A DNA stretch of 64,000 nucleotides from Rhodocyclaceae bacterium (GTDB lineage: Bacteria > Pseudomonadota > Gammaproteobacteria > Burkholderiales > Rhodocyclaceae): the NCBI GenBank assembly GCA_028714035.1, contig JAQTNA010000001.1, forward strand, positions 1 to 64,000. Reading direction: 5' to 3'. Positions 38,207 through 46,700 of this stretch are shown one piece after another. Below the pieces are notes generated by a model. That model searched no databases. It had not been told where the DNA came from and was given only the letters and a program-made list of their open reading frames with translations. Within the stretch, counting starts at the first letter, position 1; every line of letters starts with the position of its first letter. The position numbers were made by a program, and so were the translations under genes.

Positions 38207-40489
38207 ATGCCCACGCATACTGTCTCCGCCCTGTCACGTACGCTGGTTGCCGTGCTGGCCGCCTGCGCCATGTCCGCGGCCGGCGCCGCTACCGCCAGTG
38301 CTTCGGCCGACAGCGTGTTCTCTTCCGCCCGGCAGATGACCGGCAGCAGTTCCTACCTGGTGCAGGTGGATATCAATGCGGCCAGCCTGCAATCCGCGAA
38401 GCCGGGCCAGGTATTCCAGATCAAGTTGCCCGGCGTGGGCAATTTCCAGGTCGTGTTCGATGGCCTGATGCCGAAGGCCGGAGGCAATCAGTGGCTGGGG
38501 CACCTGAAGGACGGGGTGCAATACAGTGTCGTGCTGTTGCAGACGGGAGAGGGCATGACGGGCGACATCCGCACGCCCCAGGGCGCCTTCCGGCTCGGTT
38601 ATGCCAATGGTACGCAATGGCTCACCCGTCAGGGTGTGGCGGGGTCCGGCACGGACACCCTCGCCAGCTTGCCGCGCCTGCTTCAGTCGGGGAACGGTTC
38701 GGCGCAGGCCACGGCCTCCTCCGCCGGTTCCCGTAGCGGCGGAGGCACGCCGGCCAAGGTGGCCTATCCGGTCAATTTCAACCTGGTCGCCATGTCCGGC
38801 CTCGCGGCGGGAGCGGAAGTGGGCCTGGATGTGCCGGGCAAGGGTACCTACCCGGTGATCTATGAGGGCACGCGCGCCAATGACAGCGGCTCGACCACCT
38901 GGGTTGGCTACCTCAAGGATTACGGCGACGATTTCCGGGTGCTGATCACCACCGGTCCGGACGGCAGCGTGGGCAATATTCTGACGCCTTCCGGGGAACT
39001 GGAATTGACCACGACCGCGGGCAAACAGTGGCTGATAGACCGCAGCGCGTCGGGCTGGACACTGCTGCATCCCGACGAAGGCGATGGTGTCGCCCCGGGG
39101 GTGGCGCCATCCGCTGGCGGTGCGGCCCACGAGCCCGGCGTGGCGGCAGGCGGCATCGCCATGGGCGGCACGGCATCCGCAACGGCTACGACCACCACCA
39201 CGACGCCCAAGACCGCGGGGGCCACCACCTCTACCGGCGCGACCCAGGTGGACGTGCTGATTCTCTATACGCCCGGCTTCGTGACGAGAAACGGCACGAC
39301 CTGGCGCACGCGCATTGACCAACTGGTGGCGCTGGCCAACCAGGCCTACGTGGATAGCGGCGTCGCCATTCAACTGCGGGCAGTGGGCGTCGAGCAGGTC
39401 AGCTACAGCGACCAGACGACCAATTCCACGGCCTTGAGCCTCCTGACGGGCAGCAGTGGCGCCTTCTCCAACGTGGCGGCCCTGCGCAAGCAATACGGCG
39501 CCGATTTGGTGACCCTGATCCGTCCCTTCTACATGACGGCCCAGGGGCAGAACTGCGGTGTGGGCTACATCGGCGGCTATGGCGGCAGCAACATCGCCGC
39601 TTATGCCAACTACGCCTATTCGGTGGTGAGCGACGGCCGCGACGTGGCCGGCACGTCTTACTATTGCACCGACTACACCTTCGCCCACGAACTGGGGCAC
39701 AACATGGGCTCCATGCACGATCGGGCCACGGTCACGAGCCAGGGGGGCGGCACCGGTGCCTATCCCTATGCCTTCGGCTACGGCAAGTCCGGCTCCTTCG
39801 GCACCGTCATGAGCTACATCTCGCCCGTGGTCGGCAAGTTCTCCAATCCGAATGTCAGCACCTGCGGCGGCACGCAGGCTTGCGGCGTGCCCTCGACCAA
39901 TACGGCCAGCAGCGCGGATAACGCCCAGTCCCTCAACAACACCAGCGCCGCGGTTGCCGCCTTCATGTCGGCCACGGCCAGTACCACCTACCAGATCGCC
40001 GGCGTGGTGTCCCGCAGCGGGGCGGCCCTGGCCGGGGTCAGCTTCGGTATCACGGGTACGGGCGCCTCCTGTTCCGCCAGTGCGAGCAACGGCACTTACT
40101 CGTGCAGCGTTCCCGCCGGCTGGAGCGGCACGGTGACGCCTAGCCTGACGGGCAACACCTTCACGCCTGCTTCGCTGAACTACACGGCCCTGGCGGCCAG
40201 TCAGACCAACCAGAACTATGCGGCCACCCTTATTCCCGTGGTGGTCAAGACGGTGAAGATCAGTGGTTATGTGATGGGGAGGAAGATATCCGGCGTCAAG
40301 TTCGCCATCACGGGCACCGGCGCCTCCTGCACCAACAGTGCCGCAAACGGCAGCTATGCCTGCACGGTTCCCAGCGGCTGGACCGGGACGGTGATTCCTT
40401 CCCTGGGCGGCAGCAATTTCTTCCCCTACGGCCTGGCTTATCGCAGCGTGTCCAGCGATCTGCCGAACCAGAACTATCTGAGCTACTGA
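38207..40489 (+). CDS. Secreted reprolysin-like metalloprotease
   Basis: 760 residues. Signal peptide (to about residue 28). Two N-terminal repeats of about 75 residues, each ending TP..G...L......QWL (GDIRTPQGAFRL and GNILTPSGELEL), perhaps a propeptide. A Thr-rich linker (about 320-345) leads to the catalytic domain with H494-E-x2-H498-x5-H504 (HELGHNMGSMHD), a metzincin site. Two C-terminal beta domains (about 598-680 and 683-760) share GVxFxITGTGASC and a second Cys 14 residues on. GAGAGGAA precedes the ATG. Secreted, calcium/zinc-type protease; substrate unknown; c-di-GMP-controlled. Confidence 0.9.
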   Translation: MPTHTVSALSRTLVAVLAACAMSAAGAATASASADSVFSSARQMTGSSSYLVQVDINAASLQSAKPGQVFQIKLPGVGNFQVVFDGLMPKAGGNQWLGHLKDGVQYSVVLLQTGEGMTGDIRTPQGAFRLGYANGTQWLTRQGVAGSGTDTLASLPRLLQSGNGSAQATASSAGSRSGGGTPAKVAYPVNFNLVAMSGLAAGAEVGLDVPGKGTYPVIYEGTRANDSGSTTWVGYLKDYGDDFRVLITTGPDGSVGNILTPSGELELTTTAGKQWLIDRSASGWTLLHPDEGDGVAPGVAPSAGGAAHEPGVAAGGIAMGGTASATATTTTTTPKTAGATTSTGATQVDVLILYTPGFVTRNGTTWRTRIDQLVALANQAYVDSGVAIQLRAVGVEQVSYSDQTTNSTALSLLTGSSGAFSNVAALRKQYGADLVTLIRPFYMTAQGQNCGVGYIGGYGGSNIAAYANYAYSVVSDGRDVAGTSYYCTDYTFAHELGHNMGSMHDRATVTSQGGGTGAYPYAFGYGKSGSFGTVMSYISPVVGKFSNPNVSTCGGTQACGVPSTNTASSADNAQSLNNTSAAVAAFMSATASTTYQIAGVVSRSGAALAGVSFGITGTGASCSASASNGTYSCSVPAGWSGTVTPSLTGNTFTPASLNYTALAASQTNQNYAATLIPVVVKTVKISGYVMGRKISGVKFAITGTGASCTNSAANGSYACTVPSGWTGTVIPSLGGSNFFPYGLAYRSVSSDLPNQNYLSY

Positions 40490-40543
40490 TTCCGGTCGGG
40501 TGGGTTTGGGAAATCGGCCGGCCTTGCGCCGGCCGTATCCTTG

Positions 40544-40966
40544 CTAACGAGGATCGGTCGCCACCAGGGTGTTCCAGTCCCTGATGGTTTTGAGTCCGGC
40601 AATTTCCTGGGGGGTGACGAAGCGGCGGGAATCATCCTTGCCCAGGAGACCGTGGCGATAGCGCAGCACGTCCTGATCGACGAGCTTCCTCGGGGCGGAG
40701 TCGGGCAGACCCTCGTAGAGGGCCATGGTGTGGCCGTCGGCGCAGCTCCAGATGCTCACCGCATGCTTGTAGGCGGCCGTGTCGCCTTCGCCCGCCAGGG
40801 CGAGGCGGTTGTCCTTCTGGCCGGGGGCGGGGGCAGCGATGCAGTTGGTCTTGGTAGTGTATTGGTTCCACTGGTAGCCGTTCCACTTCGGGCCGGAAAA
40901 CAGCCAGAACGCGGCTCCGGCGACCCCCACGACTACGGTCAGAACGATGGCAAGGATGATCTTCAC
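40544..40966 (-). CDS. Unknown exported or membrane-anchored protein
   Basis: 140 residues. One N-terminal hydrophobic segment (IILAIVLTVVVGVAGAAFWLF) followed by SGPKWNGYQWNQYTTKTNC. Two cysteines (in TNCIAA and IWSCADG) about 30 residues apart may form a disulfide. I recognise no family. Probably periplasmic. The upstream sequence has TGCTATGAT, an extended -10. Confidence 0.6.
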   Translation of the reverse strand: MKIILAIVLTVVVGVAGAAFWLFSGPKWNGYQWNQYTTKTNCIAAPAPGQKDNRLALAGEGDTAAYKHAVSIWSCADGHTMALYEGLPDSAPRKLVDQDVLRYRHGLLGKDDSRRFVTPQEIAGLKTIRDWNTLVATDPR

Positions 40967-41068
40967 GGCAGCGCCCCCCGGGTGTGTGAAAGGCGCGGAT
41001 CATAGCACCGCCCGTGCCGGGGACGGTGCCCTGAAACATTTGCTCAAACAACGGACAGAAGGCTCGAA

Positions 41069-41557
41069 TCAGTCCGTTGCCTGGCGGTACCTGCCTTCGT
41101 GGAAGATCAGGGGTGCCCGCTCTTCCCGGGCGTAGGCCAGGACGCGGCCGATGAATATGAGGTGGTCGCCGCCCGGGTAGCGCGTCTCGTTGGCGCATTC
41201 AAACCAGGCGCAACAACCCGGGAGGAGCGGGGCTCCGCCGGCGCCGGGCAATAGGGCCAGGCCCGCGAACTTGTCCGTGCCGGAAGCAGCGAAGCGTTGG
41301 GACAGATGGGCCTGGTCCGCGGCCAGCACGTTGATCGCGTAATGGCTGGAAGCCTCGAAGGTCGGCAGGTTGGGCGAGTCGAGGCCCAGGCTCCAGAGTA
41401 CGAGCGGCGGCTCCAGGGAGACGGAGCTGAAGGAGTTGGCCGTGAAACCGGCGTAGGTGCCGTCGGCTCTCCGGGTCGTGATGACCGTCACGCCCGTGGC
41501 GAACATGCCCAGGGCGCCACGCAGGCTGCGCCGGTCCACCGGGGTCTGGTCGCCCAT
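41069..41557 (-). CDS. Flavin reductase-like FMN-binding protein
   Basis: 162 residues. Family marks: RRSLRGALGMFATGVTVITT, GFTANSFSSVSLEPPLVLWSL and GDHLIFIGRVLAYAREERAPLIF. Reduces flavins with NAD(P)H, often as partner of a two-component monooxygenase; none is nearby. AGGA lies 5 nt before the ATG at 41557; longer starts (41602, 41716) lack this and the extra residues are unconserved. Confidence 0.9.
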   Translation of the reverse strand: MGDQTPVDRRSLRGALGMFATGVTVITTRRADGTYAGFTANSFSSVSLEPPLVLWSLGLDSPNLPTFEASSHYAINVLAADQAHLSQRFAASGTDKFAGLALLPGAGGAPLLPGCCAWFECANETRYPGGDHLIFIGRVLAYAREERAPLIFHEGRYRQATD

Positions 41558-41693
41558 TTCGGTCCTGGTGGGGATGGTGTGGGAAGGTGGGCCGTCTGTC
41601 ATGGCAGGGGGCGTGGTACGATCGGGGCCGGCAATGCTAGCTTGTCCTTGATGGGAGTTCAAGGAGCTCCGGATCGAAAAGAACGAACTTTGT

Positions 41694-41723
41694 TTGACAC
41701 GACCGGGTTTACTCATCTACAAT
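41694..41723 (+). promoter_or_regulatory. Sigma-70 promoter of rplM-rpsI
   Basis: TTGACA, 18-nt spacer, TACAAT, about 50 nt before rplM. Confidence 0.8.
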
Positions 41724-41773
41724 GCGCGGCTTTTCGCAGTACGCCATTCAAAAGCTGCCGAGGAACATATTAA

Positions 41774-42202
41774 ATGAAAACCTTTTCCGCCAAGTCCCAT
41801 GAGGTCGAGCGCGACTGGTTCGTCGTCGACGCGACGGACAAGGTGCTCGGCCGGCTGGCCACCCAGCTGGCTCACCGCCTGCGTGGCAAGCACAAGACCA
41901 TCTATACCCCTCACGTGGACACCGGCGATTACATCGTCGTGGTCAACGTGGACAAGCTGCGCGTCACCGGCAACAAGGCCGAGGACAAGATGTACTACCG
42001 TCACAGCGGCTATCCGGGTGGACTCTACGAGACCAACTTCAACAAGCTCCAGCAGCGCTTCCCGGCGCGGGTTCTGGAAAAGGCGGTGAAGGGCATGCTG
42101 CCCAAGGGCCCGCTCGGTTACGCCATGCTCAAGAAGCTTAAGGTGTATGCCGGTGGCGAGCATCCGCACTCCGCTCAACAACCCAAGGCCCTCGAGGTCT
42201 GA
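41774..42202 (+). CDS. rplM: 50S ribosomal protein L13
   Basis: 142 residues, standard length. Start [36 protein letters not shown], and [20 protein letters not shown] near the end. Cotranscribed with rpsI 12 nt downstream. Confidence 0.99.
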   Translation: MKTFSAKSHEVERDWFVVDATDKVLGRLATQLAHRLRGKHKTIYTPHVDTGDYIVVVNVDKLRVTGNKAEDKMYYRHSGYPGGLYETNFNKLQQRFPARVLEKAVKGMLPKGPLGYAMLKKLKVYAGGEHPHSAQQPKALEV

Positions 42203-42214
42203 TAGGGGATTAAG

Positions 42215-42607
42215 ATGGCAGCCAACTACAACTACGGAACCGGTCGCCGCAAGACCGCCACCGCGCGTGTGTTCCTCAAGCCGGGCTCGGGCAAGATCGT
42301 CGTCAACGACAAGCCCCTGGACGAGTTCTTCTCCCGCGAGACCGGCCGCATGATCGTGCGCCAGCCTCTGCAACTCACCCAGCACGAGACCACCTTCGAC
42401 ATCATGGTGAACGTTTCCGGTGGTGGTGAGTCCGGCCAGGCCGGCGCCGTGCGCCACGGCATCACCCGCGCCCTGGTGGATTACGACGCAAGCCTGAAGC
42501 CCGCCCTGTCGAGCGCCGGCTTCGTCACCCGCGATGCCCGCGAGGTGGAGCGTAAGAAGGTCGGCTTCCACAAGGCCCGCCGCAGGAAGCAGTTCTCGAA
42601 GCGTTAA
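42215..42607 (+). CDS. rpsI: 30S ribosomal protein S9
   Basis: 130 residues. [20 protein letters not shown] at the start, [18 protein letters not shown] and the basic tail RRRKQFSKR that reaches the ribosomal P site. Confidence 0.99.
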   Translation: MAANYNYGTGRRKTATARVFLKPGSGKIVVNDKPLDEFFSRETGRMIVRQPLQLTQHETTFDIMVNVSGGGESGQAGAVRHGITRALVDYDASLKPALSSAGFVTRDAREVERKKVGFHKARRRKQFSKR

Positions 42608-42653
42608 GCCGGGTTCGCCCGGGGTGCCACGAATCGTGGCCACCGCTTCACGG

Positions 42654-42679
42654 AAATGCCGCCCTCGGGCGGCATTTTT
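42654..42679 (+). terminator. Terminator after rpsI
   Basis: AATGCCGCCC-TCG-GGGCGGCATT followed by TTT; a strong stem with T run. A second stem, GCCACGAATCGTGGC, precedes it. Confidence 0.92.
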
Positions 42680-42705
42680 GCTTCCTGCCTCTGACAGAAA
42701 TAATT

Positions 42706-42836
42706 GAACCGCAGAGGCGCGGAGGCGCAGAGAGGTCAAAATTCTGTTACCTGTTGATGCGCGGGACAGAGGGCAAGTCCGGGTCGGCCTTCGAGGTTCT
42801 GCTTTTTCTCTACCTCTCTGCGCCTCTGCGGTAGAT
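42706..42836. repeat. Long inverted repeat, CGCAGAGGCGC family
   Basis: AACCGCAGAGGCGCGGAGGC and GCAGAGAGG (42707-42735) pair with CCTCTCTGCGCCTCTGCGG (42813-42831). The 75-nt middle has no GC apex like other families. It fills the rpsI-argC gap. Confidence 0.8.
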
Positions 42837-42888
42837 TGACTGTTTGTTGTACGTTTATCATTCGACATCTTCTGGATCGGAGAAAGAC

Positions 42889-43917
42889 ATGGTCAAGGTT
42901 GGCGTGGTAGGGGGAACGGGTTACACGGGGGTGGAGTTGCTGAGGCTCCTGGCCCAGCATCCGCAATGTGAACTGACCGCCATCACTTCGCGCGGCGAGG
43001 CGGGCCTGCCGGTGGCCGACATGTTCCCCAGCCTGCGCGGGCGGGTCAGCCTCGCTTTCTCCGATCCGGCCAAGGCGGATCTGGAGCATTGCGACGTGGT
43101 GTTCTTCGCCACGCCCAACGGCATCGCCATGCAGCAGGCGCAAAGGCTTCTGGATGCAGGTGTCCGGGTGATTGACCTGGCGGCGGATTTCCGCATCAAG
43201 GATGTGGCCGAGTGGAGTAAGTGGTACGGCATGGAACACGCCGCGCCGGCTTTGGTGGCGGAAGCCGTCTATGGCCTGCCCGAGATGAACCGGGAAAGCA
43301 TCCGGGGCGCGCGGCTGGTGGCCAATCCCGGCTGCTACCCCACGGCGGTGCAGTTGGGCTTCATGCCGCTGGTGGAAGCGGGCCTGGTGGATACGACTGG
43401 ACTGATCGCGGACGCCAAGTCCGGCGTGTCGGGCGCCGGGCGCAAGGCCGAGGTGCATACCCTGTTCTCCGAGGCGTCCGATAATTTCAAGGCCTACGGC
43501 GTGGCTGGGCATCGCCACCTGCCGGAAATCCGCCAGGGAGTCAGCCTCATGGCCGGCAAGCCCGTGGGCCTGACCTTCGTGCCCCACCTCACGCCCCTCA
43601 TCCGCGGCATACACGCCACGCTCTACGCCCGGATCACCCGGGAAGCCGACTTCCAGGCCCTGTTCGAGGAGCGTTACCGGAACGAGCCCTTCGTGGATGT
43701 CCTGCCGGCGAAGAGCCACCCCGAGACTCGCTCCGTGCGCGCCTCCAACTGGTGCCGGATCGCCTTGCACCGACCCCAGGGCGGAGACACCCTGGTGGTG
43801 CTCTCTGTGATAGACAATCTGGTGAAGGGGGCGGCGGGCCAGGCGGTGCAGAACATGAACATCATGTTCGACCTCCCCGAGAGCATGGGCCTGACCCAGA
43901 TTCCCATCCTTCCGTGA
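42889..43917 (+). CDS. argC: N-acetyl-gamma-glutamyl-phosphate reductase
   Basis: 342 residues. Third step of arginine synthesis. N-terminal [18 protein letters not shown] (NADP-binding), catalytic Cys in [10 protein letters not shown], and [10 protein letters not shown]. Start ATG at 42889 has GGAG 8 nt upstream; the ORF starts earlier at a TTG, rejected. Confidence 0.97.
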   Translation: MVKVGVVGGTGYTGVELLRLLAQHPQCELTAITSRGEAGLPVADMFPSLRGRVSLAFSDPAKADLEHCDVVFFATPNGIAMQQAQRLLDAGVRVIDLAADFRIKDVAEWSKWYGMEHAAPALVAEAVYGLPEMNRESIRGARLVANPGCYPTAVQLGFMPLVEAGLVDTTGLIADAKSGVSGAGRKAEVHTLFSEASDNFKAYGVAGHRHLPEIRQGVSLMAGKPVGLTFVPHLTPLIRGIHATLYARITREADFQALFEERYRNEPFVDVLPAKSHPETRSVRASNWCRIALHRPQGGDTLVVLSVIDNLVKGAAGQAVQNMNIMFDLPESMGLTQIPILP

Positions 43918-43925
43918 CGGCCCCA

Positions 43926-43953
43926 TTGAAACGCGGCGAATCGCCCCTATAAT
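43926..43953 (+). promoter_or_regulatory. Promoter 1 of erpA
   Basis: TTGAAA, 16-nt spacer, TATAAT. Lies just after the argC stop. Confidence 0.65.
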
Positions 43954-43968
43954 GCCTGGAACGGGGCG

Positions 43969-43997
43969 TTGACCCCTGGTCCGATAATTTACATAAT
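43969..43997 (+). promoter_or_regulatory. Promoter 2 of erpA
   Basis: TTGACC, 17-nt spacer, CATAAT, about 28 nt before the erpA start. May alternate with promoter 1. Confidence 0.5.
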
Positions 43998-44024
43998 GTC
44001 CAGTCCCCAAACAGGAGTTCCAAC

Positions 44025-44375
44025 ATGAATGCCGCCACCGAAATGCCCATCCCCCTGCTGTTTACCGATAGCGCCGCCGCCAAGGTCAAGGAGTTGATCA
44101 CGGAAGAGGGTAACCCCGAGTTGAAGCTGCGTGTTTTCGTCACCGGCGGTGGCTGTTCCGGCTTCCAGTACGGTTTCACCTTCGATGAAGTGGCCGCCGA
44201 AGACGACACGGTGATGGAAAAGGACGGCGTGACCCTCCTGATTGATCCCATGAGCTTCCAGTACCTGGCCGGCGCCGAGATTGACTACACGGAAGGCCTG
44301 GAAGGCTCCCAGTTCGTCATCAAGAACCCCAACGCCACCAGCACCTGCGGCTGCGGTTCCTCCTTCTCCGTTTAG
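44025..44375 (+). CDS. erpA: A-type iron-sulfur insertion protein ErpA
   Basis: 116 residues. Three conserved cysteines: [11 protein letters not shown] and STCGCGSSF. Carries Fe-S clusters to apo-proteins. CAGGAG precedes the ATG. A stem GCCAGACGCCCC-GCAA-GGGGCGCTTGGC follows at 44399-44426, possibly ending transcription. Confidence 0.96.
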   Translation: MNAATEMPIPLLFTDSAAAKVKELITEEGNPELKLRVFVTGGGCSGFQYGFTFDEVAAEDDTVMEKDGVTLLIDPMSFQYLAGAEIDYTEGLEGSQFVIKNPNATSTCGCGSSFSV

Positions 44376-44567
44376 GTCGCCCCTCGTTGTTTTGAGTGCC
44401 AGACGCCCCGCAAGGGGCGCTTGGCGCTTATAGCCATCGCCGGCCACATCGTTTTTCGCGATGAAAATCCTCGAATTTCCGCGGAAGGAAAAGGAGTAAT
44501 GAACGCATAGGGGGGCGGGTTATCGGAGATAATGCCGACTGGTTTTTCGTCGCATGCAGGGATGCCC

Positions 44568-44837
44568 ATGGCCGACTTTTTCAGCAAGCGTTTCGGGAAG
44601 AACGTCTGGCTGACCCGCCACGCCAGATCGGCCATGGCGAGAAGAGGAGTGGACGAGACCACCTTGTGGGCCGTGATTGAAGGTGGGCAAATCCGGCGCA
44701 AGAATGAAGCCGACCTGTGGATATTCATGCATCTGCCGGGGCGTAGTGATAACCTCGTTTGCGCGGCGGTGCAGGAGTCGTCGGCATTGGTGGTCAAGAC
44801 GGTCATGATCAATTGGGAACTGGAGGAAACGACATGA
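44568..44837 (+). CDS. DUF4258-domain small protein (candidate toxin)
   Basis: 89 residues. Central pattern TRHARSAMARRGVDETTLWAVIEGG is the H-A-R/x-M-x2-R-G signature of DUF4258, followed by a beta-rich half ending MINWELEETT. The fold resembles small RelE/BrnT-type nucleases but activity is inference. AGGG lies 6 nt before the ATG at 44568. Its stop overlaps the start of the DUF2283 gene (ATGA), so the two are translationally coupled. Confidence 0.75.
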   Translation: MADFFSKRFGKNVWLTRHARSAMARRGVDETTLWAVIEGGQIRRKNEADLWIFMHLPGRSDNLVCAAVQESSALVVKTVMINWELEETT

Positions 44838-45037
44838 GGATTCGTTACGACGAGGACGATGACATTCTTCACATCGAGTTTTCCCATGAGCCGATCGTCA
44901 AGGATGTATCCCACGGCTGGAACGTGAATATCGGCTACGGTGCCGGTGGCATTGCGGAAATAACCATCCTGGATGCCAAGGCCGCCGGCTATTGGCCGCT
45001 GGAAAACGCCAAGGAGTTGCTGCCGCTGGCGGCATGA
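44834..45037 (+). CDS. DUF2283-domain small protein (candidate antitoxin)
   Basis: 67 residues: MRIRYDEDDDILHIEFS start, IAEITILDAKAAGYWPLENA end, both typical of DUF2283. Often encoded next to a DUF4258 or related gene. Very acidic N-terminus. Coupled to the preceding gene. Confidence 0.8.
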   Translation: MRIRYDEDDDILHIEFSHEPIVKDVSHGWNVNIGYGAGGIAEITILDAKAAGYWPLENAKELLPLAA

Positions 45038-45342
45038 AACTTGGCTTCGGCTGTTGCCGGTTTGCACCGTACCCGATCTTCAACTTACCTCGAATCCGCG
45101 TCGTCGCGTCGAGATGGCGCATCCCCGCGCGGCGACACCCACCTGCTCGGCCTCCATCCCTTCCGGGGAATCCCGATCCGCACCCCGGCCGAATTCCTGG
45201 CGGGTGGGGCGTAGCGCGATTGGGCAGCGCAAAGAACGGCCAGGAACGGTCCCCCGGTACCAAGCCAGAACCCCACCTTTCGCGCCTCTTCATACCATTA
45301 CGCTTGACCGCTCCGATATGCAGCCTACAATGCGGCAACTAA
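45038..45342. other. Non-coding stretch before the IS element
   Basis: No gene with support. Short ORFs exist in all frames but have no recognisable features. The last bases CTAA (45339-45342) are the left target-site duplication. Confidence 0.5.
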
Positions 45343-46303
45343 CCCGCATTTCTCACAAATAGGAGGTGCATCGCGGGCCGAAACATGAGAAAGTTGTTTT
45401 GCGAGAACGACTTAAACCATGTTTGAAAGGAACCGCGATGCAGACACAGTGTACCGGAAAGCTGGGCGAGATTGGGCGGGTTGGTCAGCGGCGAATTGCG
45501 CTGGATTTTGACGGCGGGACGCTCAGTTCTGACGCTGGGGCGCTGTTGCTGCGGGATGTGGATCGAACCCTGCGGCTGACGGACCGGGTGGCGCGTTGCT
45601 TTGAGGATGGCCGCAGTGCGCTGTTGGTCGAGCATTCGGTGCGCACCCTGGTGATGCAGCGGATCGTGGGCATTGCGCTGGGTTACGAAGACCTGAACGA
45701 CCACGATGAGTTGCGGCGCGATCCGGTGCTGGCCACGCTGGCGGGGAAACTGGAGGCACGGCGTAAGGGCTGTCAGGCGCTGGCCGGCAAGTCGACGCTG
45801 AACCGCCTGGAACATGCGCCCGATACCCGGGAGGGCTCGCGCTACCACAAGATCGGGCATGATCCGGCGGCCTTCGAGTCCCTGTTCGTGGACCTGTTCA
45901 TCGAGGCCCATGCTGCGGCGCCGGACGAGATCGTGCTGGACCTGGATGCCACGGACGATCCGCTTCATGGCCAGCAGGAAGGGCGCTTCTTTCACGGCTA
46001 TTACGGCCACTACTGCTATTTGCCGCTGTACATCTTCTGCGGCCGGCACCTGCTCGCCGCCAAGCTGCGCCGGGCCAATATTGATGCGGCGGCCGGTGCC
46101 AGAGAGGAGGTGGAGCGGATCGTGCATCACATCCGGCGCCATTGGCCGGCGGTACGCATCATCCTATTGGGGAAACACCCCCGTGAAAGACCGAATCCGC
46201 CCGTAGTGCCCCCCGCCATCGCCCAACGTGTTCTCAAACTGGACGATTTCCGCGGCCAAACCCGTCGAACACCGGGCGATAGGCTCAGTGTGAGAAATGC
46301 GGG
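45343..46303 (+). mobile_element. Internally deleted IS1380-type element with intact ends
   Basis: The ends CCCGCATTTCTCACA (45343-45357) and TGTGAGAAATGCGGG (46289-46303) are perfect 15-bp inverted repeats. Both sides carry CTAA (45339-45342 and 46304-46307), a 4-bp duplication as made by IS1380 elements. The length, 961 bp, is well below the roughly 1.6-1.7 kb of complete members. Confidence 0.93.
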
Positions 46304-46307
46304 CTAA
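45438..46307 (+). pseudogene. IS1380-family transposase, truncated by internal deletion
   Basis: The N-terminal part is good (GKLGEIGRVGQRRIALDFDG, AGKSTLNRLEHAP, first catalytic Asp in VLDLDATDDPLHGQQEGRFF). After HWPAVRIIL the sequence leaves the family (LGKHPRERPNPP) where full-length members continue to the second Asp, so the core and C-terminus are missing. The frame then runs through the right inverted repeat and stops in the target duplication. AAGGAAC precedes the ATG. Not active by itself. Confidence 0.9.
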
Positions 46308-46308
46308 G

Positions 46309-46470
46309 CCGAACGGCAAGGATGATATTCGCCGTGCGTTCCTTCTTGCAGCTCCTTCCGCTTGGTTTGAAGAAGAGCGTACCGCTGGCGCATGGAGATA
46401 TTTCATAGACCGCTACTCCGATCTTGCTCGGACCTTTGACATTAGTCTTGGAGAAATCCGACTTGCCTAA
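46309..46470 (+). pseudogene. Gene fragment interrupted by the IS element
   Basis: An open frame reads GKDDIRRAFLLAAPSAWFEE and on to FDISLGEIRLA before TAA at 46468. It has protein-like composition but no start codon, and in the reconstructed pre-insertion sequence a TGA lies 45 nt upstream. AT content is higher than around it. It may be the 3' end of an accessory gene. The stop lies in GCCTAACAAGGCGCTCA, which resembles the start of an integron attC site. Confidence 0.4.
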
Positions 46471-46638
46471 CAAGGCGCTCAGACGGACGTCCGGCCGGCG
46501 GGGCTTGGCGAGTTTCCGCCGTTTTGATTCGTAGGGTTCGGCCCGCGCCTATCTGGCCGGGCGCCGGCCAGCTTTACATTGAACGTCTGCTTTCCCAATC
46601 CGGTTTCATCAGCAGGCGCCTCGAAAACTCTGGGTTGC

Positions 46639-46668
46639 TTGTCGCGCCCCGGAGAACTTGCGTATAGT
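46639..46668 (+). promoter_or_regulatory. Candidate uvrA promoter
   Basis: TTGTCG, 18-nt spacer, TATAGT, 32 nt before the uvrA start. No LexA box is evident. Confidence 0.5.
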
Positions 46669-46700
46669 CTGCCGTTTCCCCCAGGCACCGCTTCAACCCC

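Noticed and set aside
40967-41030. Sigma-54 promoter GGCACGGGCGGTGC before the unknown gene at 40544
   Set aside because: GG-N10-GC is met, but the -12 part is poor and an extended -10 (TGCTATGAT) overlaps it, so sigma-70 is more likely.
44460-44498. 12-codon ORF MKILEFPRKEKE before the DUF4258 gene
   Set aside because: Too short to judge, no family and no attenuator structure next to it.
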